Below, one piece after another: positions 36,349 through 47,944 of a DNA stretch of 64,000 bases. This stretch comes from Epiperipatus broadwayi (lineage: Eukaryota; Onychophora; Udeonychophora; Euonychophora; Peripatidae), in contig JAQFVV010006452.1 of assembly GCA_028023455.1 (NCBI GenBank), positions 1,170,501-1,234,500 on the forward strand. Reading direction: 5' to 3'. Each line of letters starts with the position of its first letter. Position 1 is the first letter of the stretch. A model generated the notes under the pieces. It had not been told where the DNA came from. It ran no database searches and worked only from the letters and a program-made list of their open reading frames with translations. Position numbers and translations under genes: made by a program.

Positions 36349-37404
36349 AATAAAATTATACTTTTTGCTTATTGTATATTTGGTATTGCTTTTGGTTTTG
36401 CCTATTAGTATGTTTTATTCTAATTACCATGTTTTATTTGTAAATGTCTCTCCTCATATTTTATCTGAGTTTTTATGTTAAAGTTTGTTTTTGATTTATA
36501 TGATGTCTTGTTTTTTATACTATGTTCTTGTTTTTTTTTTTTGCATTGCTTTACCTCTCTGTGCATCTGGAATCTCGGTTTCTTTTAAAATATTGATTAT
36601 AAATTCACCACTATGTGGTGCTTTTTTTTTCTTCATAGATTTAATTTCCTGTCTCACATCTTAATTTAAAATACTGATTTGTGTCAGTAATAACATTTTT
36701 ACCTGACACATTATCAGTATCAGACTTCTATCATTGTGTGATAGTTTCAAGTTAACAGAACTGTAACTATGCCACTGCTATATCTTATTTATGAGAGATT
36801 TTAAACATGCATTTTCCACAGAGCAAGATAATAAACAAAAACAACTTTTGGAGGAACTAGTTAAAGACTGTTGATAATTGAATATATTATTTAATAATTT
36901 CTAATATTATTGATACATATATAAACTCTCCTTCTTTAACTGAACTATTTGTTATTAACTTACAATATAATTATAACCATCTACTATAATTTGATGTTTC
37001 TTTATTCATATAATAATGATTGGAGCTGTCTACATTAATTCCTAGATTGTTATATATATTTTCAATACCAGAATCTTTGTAATTAGACTCCCATGATGAC
37101 TGTTTTAGTGATTCTCATGTTCTTCAATAGGTCCAGGATAAATCATTACAGCCTTTTACAGTTGACTTTCTTTATGCTTTTTTAGACCAGCATTATGACT
37201 TAATCAAAACATGCTAATTTTAATTAATTTTTTTTTTTCCAAAATAATTTATTATTCATATTTTTTTAAAATTCACAGGGAATTTTAATTAATATAGTTA
37301 AAATTCCAATATATATTGCTGTAGATATCGTTAATAACTTCTATTCTACCATATACTATTGAAACACATTAATAAGACACCCTAAAAATTAATTACATCC
37401 AACA
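36349..37404. other. AT-rich DNA, no gene seen
   Basis: Nothing supported. Confidence 0.45.
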
Positions 37405-38900
37405 TTAATTCATGCTGAACCAGCACATATCACTTGGACCAGGCTTTTAATCATTTACATATAACTCTTATCATGTTATAAATTGTTACATCTTGATTTG
37501 AAAGTGTCAAACTCATACCATCCACAATTTCAACATAATTCATTCTAGATATATTAATGATTATCATTAATCATTTATTAAACTAAAGATTATCAAACAA
37601 AAATTGTAATGCACAATTAAATATTAATGCATCTGTTTTTATTAAACACACACACATAGAATATTTCAAATGCATTTCTCTTTTTTTATGTGTACTTAAT
37701 ATCCTCCACTCCATTACATACTCTTGAAAACCATAAAATATAAATACTCCCTAAGATGCATATATCCTGTAATAGACATATTAATCTTTAACTAAGATTT
37801 AAAGTTTATATCTTGGTTAGAGGTTATCTCTAGTGCAATAAATAATTTGGGACACATATTAATGTACATATATAATCTAGAGTGGATAGTATCAAAGTTA
37901 TAGATGAAGTAAGTTTGACAAGTTATTGTTGGAGTAAATTTGACACTTATAAATCAAAATGTAGCAATTTACTACTGATAAATACTGAATATACGATAAA
38001 TGTAAAGGATTATGACCTAGGGCAACTTATGAGTGCTGTTTCTCCACAAAATGCATTTTGGGTATCATTTGTCTTTTATGGCATTTTTATTCATGCACTT
38101 CAAAGGTATGTGGTGGAATGGATGTTATTAAGTATAAATGAATGTTATTAAGTATATCTATAACAGATATTACACATGGAAAAATGAATTAAAAACAGAT
38201 GCATTAATCTTTAACTGAGCGTTAAAGTTTGTATCTGGGCTATAAATCTCTAGTTTAATAAATGATTAGTGGTAATCATGTATTTATCTAGAGTGGAATG
38301 GATCATGTCAAAGTTGTGGATGGAGTAAGTTTGTGACTTGTAAAGCAAAATGTAACAATTTACTATTGATAAACACTGAACATATGATAAAGATATATAA
38401 TATTAATAATTATACGCTTTTAACGCTCGTTAGAGAAGTTATATTTATTAATGATTTATTTAAAGTTTAGCGCTTTCAAAGCTCCATGGCTTCATACTCA
38501 TAGCTGTATATATATGAAAGATTGTAATCTTGGTCTACCTGATAAGTACTGGTTCAGCACGAAGTGCATCTTGGGAGTCATTTGACTTTAATGGCATCTT
38601 TATTCACATGCTTCAAAGGTGTATGGTGGAGTGGAGATTATTAAGTACATCTATAAAAGATATTAGACGTGGAAAAAAATGAAGTTGCATTACTCCGTGT
38701 GTGTGCGTGTTTAATAAAATAATAAATATATTAAGCATTAATTGATGTTTAAAGTTTTTATCTGGCCTAGGGATAAATGATGAGTGCTTGTGTAAAAGAG
38801 TGGATTGTGTAAAAGTTCCGGTGAACTAAGTTGACACGTGTAAATCAAAATACTATCAAAATATTTTTTAATCATTTACTCTTCTGTAAAATAAGTAATA
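37405..38900 (+). mobile_element. Family 2-related tandem array with ribozyme relics
   Basis: About three diverged tandem units, marked by CATTAATYTTTAACT..TTAAAGTTTRTATC at about 37778 and 38202 and a shorter version near 38737. Each unit contains a decayed hammerhead region. That at 38015-38068 has CTTATGA and no G12. That at 38524-38580 has CTGATAA (G8 changed), an intact GTACTGGTTCAGCAC hairpin region and a GAA strand. An inverse copy without a core lies near 37410-37450. Shared landmarks CTTGGWCYA, GTGCTGGTTCAGCA and GGTGGARTGGA tie it to family 2. Direct tandem ribozyme-bearing units resemble retrozyme arrays. The 89-codon frame at 37882-38151 is a repeat artefact. Confidence 0.55.
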
Positions 38901-38944
38901 TTTACTAAAGCTTTAACCTCGAGAATATGCGTCTGAAAAATGCG

Positions 38945-38997
38945 AAGCTAGGGACCTCTACAGGTCTTAACCACAAGCTTACGCTTTGGAAGAAAAG
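38945..38997 (-). repeat. Element D fragment
   Basis: The fragment AGGGACCTCTACAGGTCTTA with AAGCTTACGCTTTGGAAGAA matches element D at 35.5-36.2 kb in inverse orientation. Confidence 0.65.
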
Positions 38998-40567
38998 AAA
39001 TGTATTTATCAGTTAGAATTATTTAGTGATTGGATGTTCTTTTATTTTTCTACTTTATATTTTTTTCCTAGCAAAGTTGCATTATATAAAGGTCCTGGTC
39101 TCTTGGTTAAGTTTAAACGATGATCAATCTGTTTTACTGATATCATTTTGCTATCTGCATATCTAGTATATATATATATATGAGTTTGTGCATCTTTCGT
39201 GAATTTATTTTATAATAAAGAATGCTGTTCGTTTTTTATAAATTATTATTGCAATGTTTGTAATATATTATCTCATTATTACATCACTTTTGAAGAGGGA
39301 ATTTGCTTCAAGCCTAATTTTCAAATTTCATCTCTTTTTTCTATAAATGGCACTAAGCAGAATAATTATTTTTTTCTGGAAGCATCTGAGCCACTCTAAT
39401 AGCCTGTTAAATAAGGTCATTCTCAGTTTAGTTAAAAAAAAATACAACTTGAAGTGGTTTTTCAAATACATTTTTTATTTCTAATTTACAAATGTTCTAA
39501 TTTTAAGAAAATTAAACGAATTTTAAAATAGTAATCTCAAATAACAACAAAAGCCTGTCTAAACCATCAGGTTTGCATTGAAGTCTTAATATCAATGACA
39601 AAAGCAGTCAGTATCTAAACTTAAAATAATTACATAAAAACAGTTTATGATAAATATTTTCTAGTTTAGATTATTATCTGAGAATTGAAATTAAGGTTCC
39701 ATGATATTTTTGAATATTCAGCACCAATCACCTAATCTCTTTGTCATATGTTATTGTCAGCTATCGGAATTACTAATAACTATAACAAAGCAGAAATATT
39801 TTTAAAATATATTTAAATAAAAGAGTTTAAAGTTCATCATAGAAAAACAGTAATTGACATTTTATACAGATGTTTGTGTGTGTTATGTAATTATAAACAT
39901 CTACATAAAAAGTATAAAAATAATTAAATGAAGTAAAATTAGAATTGATACGTAAGTTTAATGCATATTTGATATTGGCAGAATTGAAATGAATTATAAT
40001 CGAAGGAAAAATAGACCCTTAACAAAACAAGATATTTCAAATTTGTCAGATAAAAAGTAAACTATATTCATTAGAAATTTAAAAAAAGTTGCGATATATT
40101 GAAGATTATATAGTAGAAAACAAAAAACCTTTTGTATTAACAATAAATGATAGAAAGAGATGATAAAAAATGTTATTGAAATTAAAAGTCTATATGGAAC
40201 GATTAATAGTGGATTGAGACATGCATCAGATAAAGATAGAAATGTGAAACTGTAACGGAATGTAATAAGGTAGAATAAATAATCAAAATAAATGCTTTAA
40301 TTTATATTAGAATAAAACCTTTTGAAAGTCTCATTAGCATATCTTTCATAACCATTTTCTGGGAATTGAATTTAGGTAGAACTTGGAAACGTTTTTACCC
40401 CTAGCTGAAAATATTTTAACAATTTTAAATCTTTTTTTAAAGATTTCACTCTATCATTTTTCCATTCTTTTTTAATAAATTTATGCCTAGTTATTATTAG
40501 CTAGAAAATAAATATAAAAAAAACAACAACTAAATTTTAACCATTTAATGTTTAACTAGTTTAGTAA
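38998..40567. other. AT-rich DNA, no gene seen
   Basis: Nothing supported. A short TA tract lies near 39168-39181. Confidence 0.45.
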
Positions 40568-40865
40568 TAATTTCTTATTTAAAACAGGCAAAACTCTCTA
40601 TACGTATTGCCACACACAGCAAGCTAGAGTAATCAATGGACGCCAAAAGGCTTGTGCCTAAAATCCCAGAGTAATCAATGGACGCCAGAAGGCTTGTTCA
40701 TAAAATCCCAGGGATTTTATGCACAAGCCTTTTGGTGTCCATTGATTACTCTAGCTTGCTGTGTGTGGCAATACGTATAGAGAGTTTTGCCTGTTTTAAC
40801 AACAGTTATACACAAGCATAAGAGGTGGTGGTCATGTGATGTTTATTTGCTTAATTTCTTATTTA
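40568..40865. mobile_element. Family 1 element lacking the ribozyme, perfect 14-bp target duplication
   Basis: The direct repeats TAATTTCTTATTTA at 40568-40581 and 40852-40865 are identical. The body has a left inverse arm (from AAACAGGCAAAACTCTC) with an internal duplicated segment (AGAGTAATCAATGGACGCC occurs twice), and a right arm that extends about 55 bases past it to GTGGTCATGTGATG. The arms meet at a TAAAATCCCAGGGATTTTA palindrome. The whole ribozyme region is absent, so this copy was deleted or was copied from a 3'-only template. Arm similarity is high, suggesting a young insertion. Confidence 0.85.
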
Positions 40866-41660
40866 CTGTTTTATATAAATAATGTATTTATTTACACATG
40901 CATTTTCCTAAAGTGGGAACCACAAGCGGTAATTATTATTTAGTTAGCTGATGATGATGATAATGATTTAGATTTTTTTATTTTGATTTTAATGGTTGTG
41001 CATACATTTTATATGTTTTATATTAATATCAAAACAACTTTCCAATACCATTTATAACTTAGTTTAGACTATCGTTAAAAATACTTATTAAAAAATATTC
41101 AGAACTTATTTAAAAATTCTTCAGTTACTTGATAGCAAAGTAAAAAATAAATAAAATAAAAACTGAAATTCTTTTTAATAATTAGAATGTAAATAATGTT
41201 GATAAAAATGAAAAATGTATATCTTTTTTGCAAAAGCAGAGTTTCGCTGATTCAAAGACTTAAATTATATAAAACCCAATGTAAAGCACAATATTAGCAT
41301 AAATATAGACACTTTAAGAATGAAATCAATAATGTGGATTTACCCCTAAAATCGAGAACTAAGAATGGTAAAAGAAAATAATTTTCCAAAATACAAATAT
41401 CCCAATATGTTACAATTTGAAAGCCTTTAATAAAACTGTTGACAATAGTCATAAGAAATATCCACTTTTACTAATCATTTTGCACCTGTTTTACAATGTT
41501 AAATGTAAAATCAGAATATAATTAATACTATGCACAATTTTATGTATATATAATCATAGAAAACTGTATAAATGAGTAGCTATTATTAGAAAGAGAGTGA
41601 AAGTCCAGGTTAATCTGGGTGGGAAAATAGATTTTGATAATATTTAATATTAAAAATATG
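40866..41660. other. AT-rich DNA, no gene seen
   Basis: Nothing supported. Confidence 0.45.
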
Positions 41661-41662
41661 GT

Positions 41663-41997
41663 TGTAATATTACCATATAATACTAAATCATCCATGCACT
41701 TTATTGCTGTTACACAATGCTTTATTTACCATCCTCTTTTACAGTTTACAGTTTTGATTGCCCCTGTAATCTTTTTCAGAACTTTTATATCTCCTAACTT
41801 CAACTGCAAAATTCACAGTTGAAGTTAGGAAATATAAAAGTTCTGAGATTTCTGAGGCACTTGAAACTGTAAACTGTAAAAGAGGATGGTAAATAAAGCA
41901 TTGTGTAACAGTAGTAAAGTGCATGGATGATTTAGTATTATATGGTATACATTTGTCAATGCAATAAGAAAGAGTAGTTATTATACCTGTAATATTA
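41663..41997. mobile_element. Inverted element E with 10-bp target duplication
   Basis: Inverse arms run at about 41673-41806 and 41815-41945, with a loop of about 8 bases and few mismatches (TACTAAATCATCCATGCACT, CAATGCTTTATTTACCATCC, ACTTTTATATYTCCTAACTT). The direct repeat TGTAATATTA is at 41663-41672 and 41988-41997, and a roughly 42-base extension lies on the right only. No hammerhead core was found. The paired 61-62 codon frames on both strands are products of the inverted repeat. Confidence 0.75.
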
Positions 41998-42645
41998 TAT
42001 GGCCTTTACATCAGTCGGGGCCCAGGAAGTTCATTGCTTTTATTAATCTTTACATATAATTAAAATGACATTTTTGATAAAATCTCAGAAAGTGAGTTTT
42101 TTAATGACTGACAAAAATATATTTGTACTATTAATTGTTAATATTAATTATTCAAAAAATCACGTGACAGTGTACAATAATTCCATTCACTTAAACTAAT
42201 TGAGATATTTTTTACTCACTTTAGAACCAATGCAGAAATGTTTAACTTTGTCTAAAAGAAATTCATTTTAAATTGCATCATCAATCACAAATTAGAAAAA
42301 GTTGTTCATATTTAAAATAAAAATTAATGAATAACTTTAATTTGCAAATTAATAGTTTGAATACAAAACAAATATTACTTTTAATTAAAACTTAACTATT
42401 TAAATATCTTCAGAAATGTTATTTATTATTTGAAAATTAAGACTCTCTCTTAGTTCTTTATTCTTATATTATGCCTATTTATTTCTCTCAACATAAACAC
42501 TTTTTTAACAACTTTTGAAGTATTATTTTATTAGTTTTAGCTTGAAAAAAATTGCTGGCTAATTGTAATTTTCAGATTGGTGAGGTTTAATAAAATAAGC
42601 ATTGTAACAGTAATAAAAAAGTTGTATTTGTTTAATTATTTATTT
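41998..42645. other. AT-rich DNA, no gene seen
   Basis: Nothing supported. Confidence 0.45.
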
Positions 42646-42649
42646 CTAC

Positions 42650-42880
42650 AAGTTATTGCTATCATCATCATCAACAACTATTATCAATCCACTGCAGGAT
42701 GAAGGTCTCCCCAAGTTCAATCCATCTTCTCTGATCTTTAGCTTCTCTTCTCCACATCATCCCTGCACACTTTCTTATTTCATCCATCCATCTCACATGT
42801 GGTCTCTTTCTGGGTCTTTTATAATCTCTTGGAATCCAGTTTAAGATTTCAATTGTCTATCTATTATCATCTCTTCTAGT
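42650..42880 (-). pseudogene. RTE-like LINE, 3' end fragment 2
   Basis: The minus strand encodes a C-terminal segment almost identical in layout to fragment 1. RRDDNR is followed by a stop (TGG to TAG), then TIEILNWIPRDYKRPRKRP, HVRWMDEIRKCAGMMWRRE, and RWIELGETFILQWID. It ends at a TGATGATGATGAT tail (42655-42676 on plus). Severely 5' truncated, as is usual for LINEs. Confidence 0.85.
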
Positions 42881-43170
42881 TATTGCTATTACATGTTATT
42901 ATTTATAGACTTTAAATACATGAATAAAGATATTTGAAAAAGAGAAAATCCTAAAATGCATTTCTGATAGTTAGTACTTTTCATAATCTTTTATGTATCT
43001 TCATCATCCTTCAGTATTTTAACAACATCAAATTACTACAACTTAATCCACAATGCCAAGACTTTTTGTAGTCACTCACTTGATAGCATTCTTTTTAAAT
43101 AAATATATTATTCATTAGAAGTTTTAAATACATCTACATCACACATGGATAAAGAAAGTGTTGCAGTTAA
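42881..43170. other. AT-rich spacer
   Basis: Nothing supported. Confidence 0.4.
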
Positions 43171-43176
43171 ATTAGT

Positions 43177-43620
43177 AATATCACATGACTTTAATTGTTA
43201 AGAATATATATAATAAAGAGTGTGCTAATACCTCTAAACAAGCTTTTTTTATGATAAATGCCACAAGAGAAAGCATTTGAAATCTTTATCTTGGACTATC
43301 CCCATTCAGTTGAAGAGCTGAATTTGGAGACATATAGATGTCTCTGAATTTCAGATCTTCTTAATAGTTAAATATTAAATAAATGCTTAGCTTGAGTTAA
43401 GATTCTGAATCTAATGACCTAGCTCTTCACTGAAGAAAGCCAGAGCTCAAAACTGGTCTGGGATTGGGGACAATCCAAGATAAAGATTTCAAATGCTTTC
43501 TCTTGTGGCATTTATCATAAAAAAGCTTGTTTAGACCTATTAGCATGCTCTTTATTTATTACATATGCTCTTTATTTATTACATATTGGTAATGCAAGCT
43601 ATATAGGTCATGTGATATAT
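43177..43620. mobile_element. Inverted element F with a hammerhead-like core
   Basis: Near-perfect inverse arms run at about 43212-43303 and 43466-43556 (CTAAACAAGCTTTTTTTATG, CCACAAGAGAAAGCATTTGA and GATAAAGATTTCAAATGC). Weaker pairing continues to ATATCACATGAC (43178) and its complement (ending 43619). A small tandem duplication (ATATGCTCTTTATTTATTAC) lies in the right flank. The element carries a hammerhead-like motif on plus at about 43415-43470. Confidence 0.7.
43415..43470 (+). ncRNA. Hammerhead-like relic, fourth family
   Basis: CTGAAGA at 43430-43436 keeps all invariant bases (position 7 is free). Helix II is AGC/GCU with loop CAGA. The following strand reads CAAAAC where GAAAC is expected (G12 to A), then UGGUC with C17 at 43458. 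Helix I pairs only partly. The order of motifs strongly suggests a decayed hammerhead. Confidence 0.5.
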
Positions 43621-44036
43621 GACTTGTTTTCATTAATATATATATATATATATAAACATTACAAGCATAACGCTAAACTAGTCAATATTTAGATTTGGGG
43701 TAGTTTTGATTATATATATGTCTTAATTAAATTTGAAGTTAATATTTTGGAATAACAATGATATAGTAATTTCTCTTCTAATAAGTAATTAATAATAATA
43801 AATTAATGTAATTGCTCTAAACAGGATCTTGTCAATGAGGAAGTGCAAGAGGTTTAGTACCTGTAGTTTAAGTTGGGATAATTATTAATATAGCAACTTA
43901 TTTTACCTTTATACTTTTGCTAAAAAGAAAAAAGACTGAAGAAGGTTGTAGAATAATTGAAACATTATAAAAATTAAGTATAAAAAAATCATTTACTTAA
44001 TATTGACAATGTTAACAAAAAGGAGACTGATTAAAC
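43621..44036. other. AT-rich DNA, no gene seen
   Basis: Nothing supported beyond a short TA tract near 43637-43654. Confidence 0.4.
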
Positions 44037-44095
44037 AAGCGTTGGCAGCCGAGAGGTCAGCGCAGCTGCCTTGCAAGCAAGCAGTCAGATGCTAT
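44037..44095 (+). repeat. tRNA-like SINE head, partial
   Basis: A GC-rich A-box-like segment (GGCAGCCGAGAGGTCAGCGC) is followed by an anticodon-arm-like TGCCTTGCAAGCAAGCA. The B box is not preserved. It resembles the leucine/serine-type head at 4.2 kb in composition and isolation. Confidence 0.4.
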
Positions 44096-46333
44096 GACAT
44101 ATGGAAAAAAAAATGTTATATCTACTTTGCCATTAACTTTTGTTCTAATATAATAGACTATTAAAATTGCTATACTAATCTCATCATCTTCTTTTCCCAA
44201 TATATTTGTCTTTATTTTATCAGTAGTATTTATTTAATTACTTGTAACCGGTTATTGTTGTGTTTTGTTTTTTGCAGTGCGACTTTTTTTTCTGCTAATA
44301 TTTTTTTTAATATTGATTAATTTGGTTTGTATTTTCTATTAAAAAAATAAATAAATCTTTAATCCTTGTTAAAGTTTTTACATTTAATAGTATTTATTAA
44401 TTATCCTTTTTAAAATTTTGACCATTCTTAGTCCCAATCATTCTCTCCAAGGTTTTCTAATAATTTAAGAATTTACAATAATGAACAGTTTTTATATTCT
44501 TTTACTTTTTAACTTCTTTCCTCGCTCAAGTGGATTATTATTACGCATAGTTCCTATTTTATTCATTGTTCCACAAGTTTACAATTTATTTAGTAAATAT
44601 CAAATAATTATCTTCTAAATGTAGTCTTTCTGTTATTTTTCCATAGTTCAAATTTGCTTCGAAATGATTTGATGATTTTGAAAAATAATTTTGACATAAA
44701 AGTAGAATAAAGGTGAAAGTATATATATTTTTTCTTTTACTATACTTTCAAGATATATCTATTCCTAAAATGTGCGTATGTATCTATATGTACAGTTACA
44801 GACTTACGCGTAATACAGAGTTCTGTTTATTGAATTTAGATTTTTTTATTAAAGTTTTTTTTTTGTTTTTGTTATTTATGATAAATGTAAAGAAATTTCC
44901 TGCTGAAATGTTTCCGATTCAAAAGTATCAAATGTCAAAATAGATACCATTTGGTCCTCAAACACATTTATTACCACTGAAGAATTTGACATTAAAATTA
45001 ATGATATTTAAATAAAAGACAAACTCACCTGAACTTTAGACAGGTGCTGATTACAGGATTAATATTCTTCACATTTTTAATGCACCTGCCAGACACAATT
45101 TCTATTTGCAAATGTTAAGATTACTTCATAAAATGTTTCCATGCGTGCCTTAAGTAGAAATATGCTTAATAGTTTTTTTTCTTGTGTCAGAAATTAAAAA
45201 TCATTACAATCTATCACTTTTAAACAAAGATATATTTAGACATATTACTAATAGAAAGCAAGCTTTAGCTTTGTGTAATAAAATAAATCTCTGTTCCTCC
45301 TAAAATAGGCATGTAGAAAAATGTCTTGAGTTGTAGATAACTTATGAGGGTGGAAGAAAATTTTTAAAAGTCTTTTTATATTCAAATTTAATGTATATTC
45401 CTCTGTTCTGTTTTTAAAAAATCTTTTGTTAGGCTTAAAGCCAAACAAAAAATAGACATTAATTTGGATTACAAAATCTGGATAATTTTCTATCATAGCT
45501 AATTTTTTCCACGGATATTCAGTTTCATCTATCTTTTTAATGTTATTTTTATTTCTCTTATACAGTCTTTTATTTCATATCTATCTACTTCCTGTCATTT
45601 TTGACACAAATTAATCTTCACCTCTTTTTTATTTACTTTTATTTATGTTGTATTATTTTTAGAGACCTTTTACAAATCATCATATCTTTTTATATTTCCT
45701 ATAAAACACTTTATATTAGTTTTAAAATTTTCTTCAGTATTTTTTCATTTGCAAAACTATTAATTTTTAATATTCTTGGCAATCATAGAAACTGTATTTT
45801 TCCAGATTTGCTCTCATCTTAAATATTCTAAATATAATGCTAACATTATTTATACTATTTACATCTTGATTTTTTTTTATATTTAAAGGACTCTTGGTCT
45901 CTTATTGCATTTAGTAATAAATGACAAGTCTAATATCTTTTTATATAACAGAACCATTGCTATAAGTTTATAAAAATAAATTGAGCAACCTTTAGAATGC
46001 ATAAAAGATATATTATGTATTTGATAGTGTCATAAAACCTTGAGGCATAATATTAGTAGCACATCTACTTATTTTGTGCATAACCTGGGTTTAAATACCA
46101 AATGAATAAAATTTGAAATTTTTTCAAGTTTCTATCAGAAGTAGGTTTTTCATTCAGATTGCTGATATATAACTAATGTATAGAATATTTGTATGTAAAT
46201 CGCCATTAAACTATTATTGCCTAGAGACCAAAACTACTCCAACTTTAATAATTAGCAAAGGTGTTTAATACTATCTATTTCTTTACAGTTATCTACTTTC
46301 AAAGAACATTGTAATATTTCTTAATTCTAATAA
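44096..46333. other. AT-rich DNA, no gene seen
   Basis: About 2.2 kb of background. A B-box-like CTGGGTTTAAATACC near 46086 may be a SINE relic. Frames of 73-82 codons at 44713-45822 are low-complexity and unassigned. Confidence 0.45.
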
Positions 46334-46441
46334 TAATAGATATAGGCAAAACTCTCCATACAGTAGTGCCACCCTGTGCCAAACGAGTAATCAGTGGATG
46401 CCAAAAGGCTTGTGCATAAAATCCCTATCTAGTGCCTACTC

Positions 46442-46500
46442 ATCCAATATCCCCAGACTAGTTTCTGGCTTGTGGCCATCATCAGTGAGGAGCCTTGGAT
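46442..46500 (-). ncRNA. Hammerhead ribozyme, family 1, intact (left copy)
   Basis: CTGATGA is at 46479-46485. Helix II is UGGC/GCCA closing CACAA (46466-46478) and GAA is at 46463-46465. Helix III is AC/GU with loop UA, and C17 is at 46456, so cleavage is predicted between 46456 and 46455 at a GUC site. Helix I has an inner 6-pair stem UCCUCA/UGGGGA, an internal loop GGC/UA and an outer 6-pair stem AUCCAA/UUGGAU. A very short helix III is typical of ribozymes in Penelope-like elements and retrozymes. Confidence 0.9.
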
Positions 46501-46970
46501 CTGAGAGCATTGCACCTAGATCTTAGGATCTAATGCAACCTTCCTGCAGCCACCTTTTAACTCTATTTTACTACAAAGCTATGAGAATGAAATTGAAAAC
46601 ATTGTTAATATCTTCAATCTAAGCTCATTAGCTTATATAGTCATATGGGTCTGAACTCAATTCAGCACCCATACATTTTGGTGTCTTTGGCTCTTAAACA
46701 ACCATAGCCATCATTATCTTAATAGGCAGGATTGGTGTTAAACCACTAAACATCACATGATCACCATCTCTATACTAGCACATAATTGTGTAAACAAAGG
46801 CAAAACTCTCCATGCAGTAGTGCCATATGACTATATAAGCTATTGAGCTTAGATTGAAGATATTAACAATGTTTTCAATTTCATTCTCATAGCTTTGTAG
46901 TAAAATAGAGTTAAAAGGTGGCTGCAGGAAGGTTGCATTAGATCCTAAGATCTAGGTGCAGTGCCCTCAG

Positions 46971-47029
46971 ATTCAAGGCTCCTCACTGATGATGGCCACA
47001 AGCCAGAAACTAGTCTGGGGATATTGGAT
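46971..47029 (+). ncRNA. Hammerhead ribozyme, family 1, intact (right copy)
   Basis: CTGATGA is at 46986-46992, helix II at 46993-47005, GAA at 47006-47008 and C17 at 47015 (cut between 47015 and 47016). It is identical to the left copy except for AUUCAA in the outer helix I, where one C-G pair becomes U-G, so pairing is kept. Being in inverse orientation to the left copy, the two regions could also pair with each other in a long transcript and mask both ribozymes. Confidence 0.9.
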
Positions 47030-47186
47030 GAGTAGGCACTAGATAGGGATTTTATGCACAAGCCTTCTAGCATCCATTGATTACTCTGTTTGGCACAGGG
47101 TGGCTCTACTGTATGGAGAGTTTTGCCTTTGTTTACACAATTATGTGCTAGTATAGAGATGGTGATCATGTGACTAATAGATATAG

Positions 47187-47944
47187 ACCAGAGTTTAAAT
47201 ACAATGAGTACCTTAGATATCCCTATCATGTAATCCTACCATTTTAATCAGTCTTTTCTAATAGCTCAAGTGTTTTGTGTTCAGTCAATATAGTGAACTC
47301 CTCAATAGTGAAAAAACATTTCAGATAACTTTACAAATAACATTATTTATGTTATTTGAGAAAAAAATTAATGCTTATAAGACATTATACACAAAATCAC
47401 AAGGACTTGTGTGATTATGATTACATTATTTATAGACTTTTACTGATTTGTCTATTATTACAACAACAATGGATAAACATATCCTTATATACTCCTAGTA
47501 TTAAGAGTTGTATGGCTTCCATGATCTTCCTACTCCTGCAGACTGAAGCCTATCTTTCCATTTTCTATATTTTTTCATATTTATACTCAATTTCCATAAT
47601 TCTGTGATCTATTAATGTAAATTATGTAATATGTTTGATTTAGTGGCTGAACTTTGGTAAGGTTGTACTAAATGCTTACTATACAACTACCTTAACTCCT
47701 TAATTATGTTATTTTTATTATATAACTTCCTTTGTACATATTTCAGAATTTTTAAATGTATCCTTGTAACCTACAGAACACTCTACCTATGTTCCAATTG
47801 TATTTCACATTTTGTTGCATCCTTTATACTGTATCATTTTCTGTAAATAAAGTTTACTTTTGAAATGAACTAATTAATGGGAAAAAATAAAAGAATAACT
47901 GTTTTAATGAACTGGAAAAGGTTATTAAAAATATATTATTAACT
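47187..47944. other. AT-rich DNA, no gene seen
   Basis: An 83-codon frame at 47356-47607 has background composition. Nothing supported. Confidence 0.4.

Larger units (their letters stand above)
46334..47186. mobile_element. Family 1 hammerhead element, inverted dimer with two intact ribozymes
   Basis: The perfect 12-bp direct repeat TAATAGATATAG is at 46334-46345 and 47175-47186. The body holds a longer left copy (about 46346-46825, ribozyme strand on minus) and a shorter right copy (about 46826-47174, ribozyme strand on plus), head to head. The right end extends about 47 bases past the left arm and finishes at GGTGATCATGTGAC. This is the best preserved family 1 member and both ribozymes match the consensus. 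Known animal retrozymes and Penelope-like elements carry the same ribozyme type and similar target duplications; the element encodes no protein, so it would need a reverse transcriptase in trans. The 94-codon minus-strand frame at 46945-47229 is a repeat artefact. Confidence 0.9.

Noticed and set aside
46945-47229. 94-codon minus-strand frame, and similar frames at 1913-2431 and 7815-8129
   Set aside because: All lie inside family 1 repeats and are not conserved between copies.
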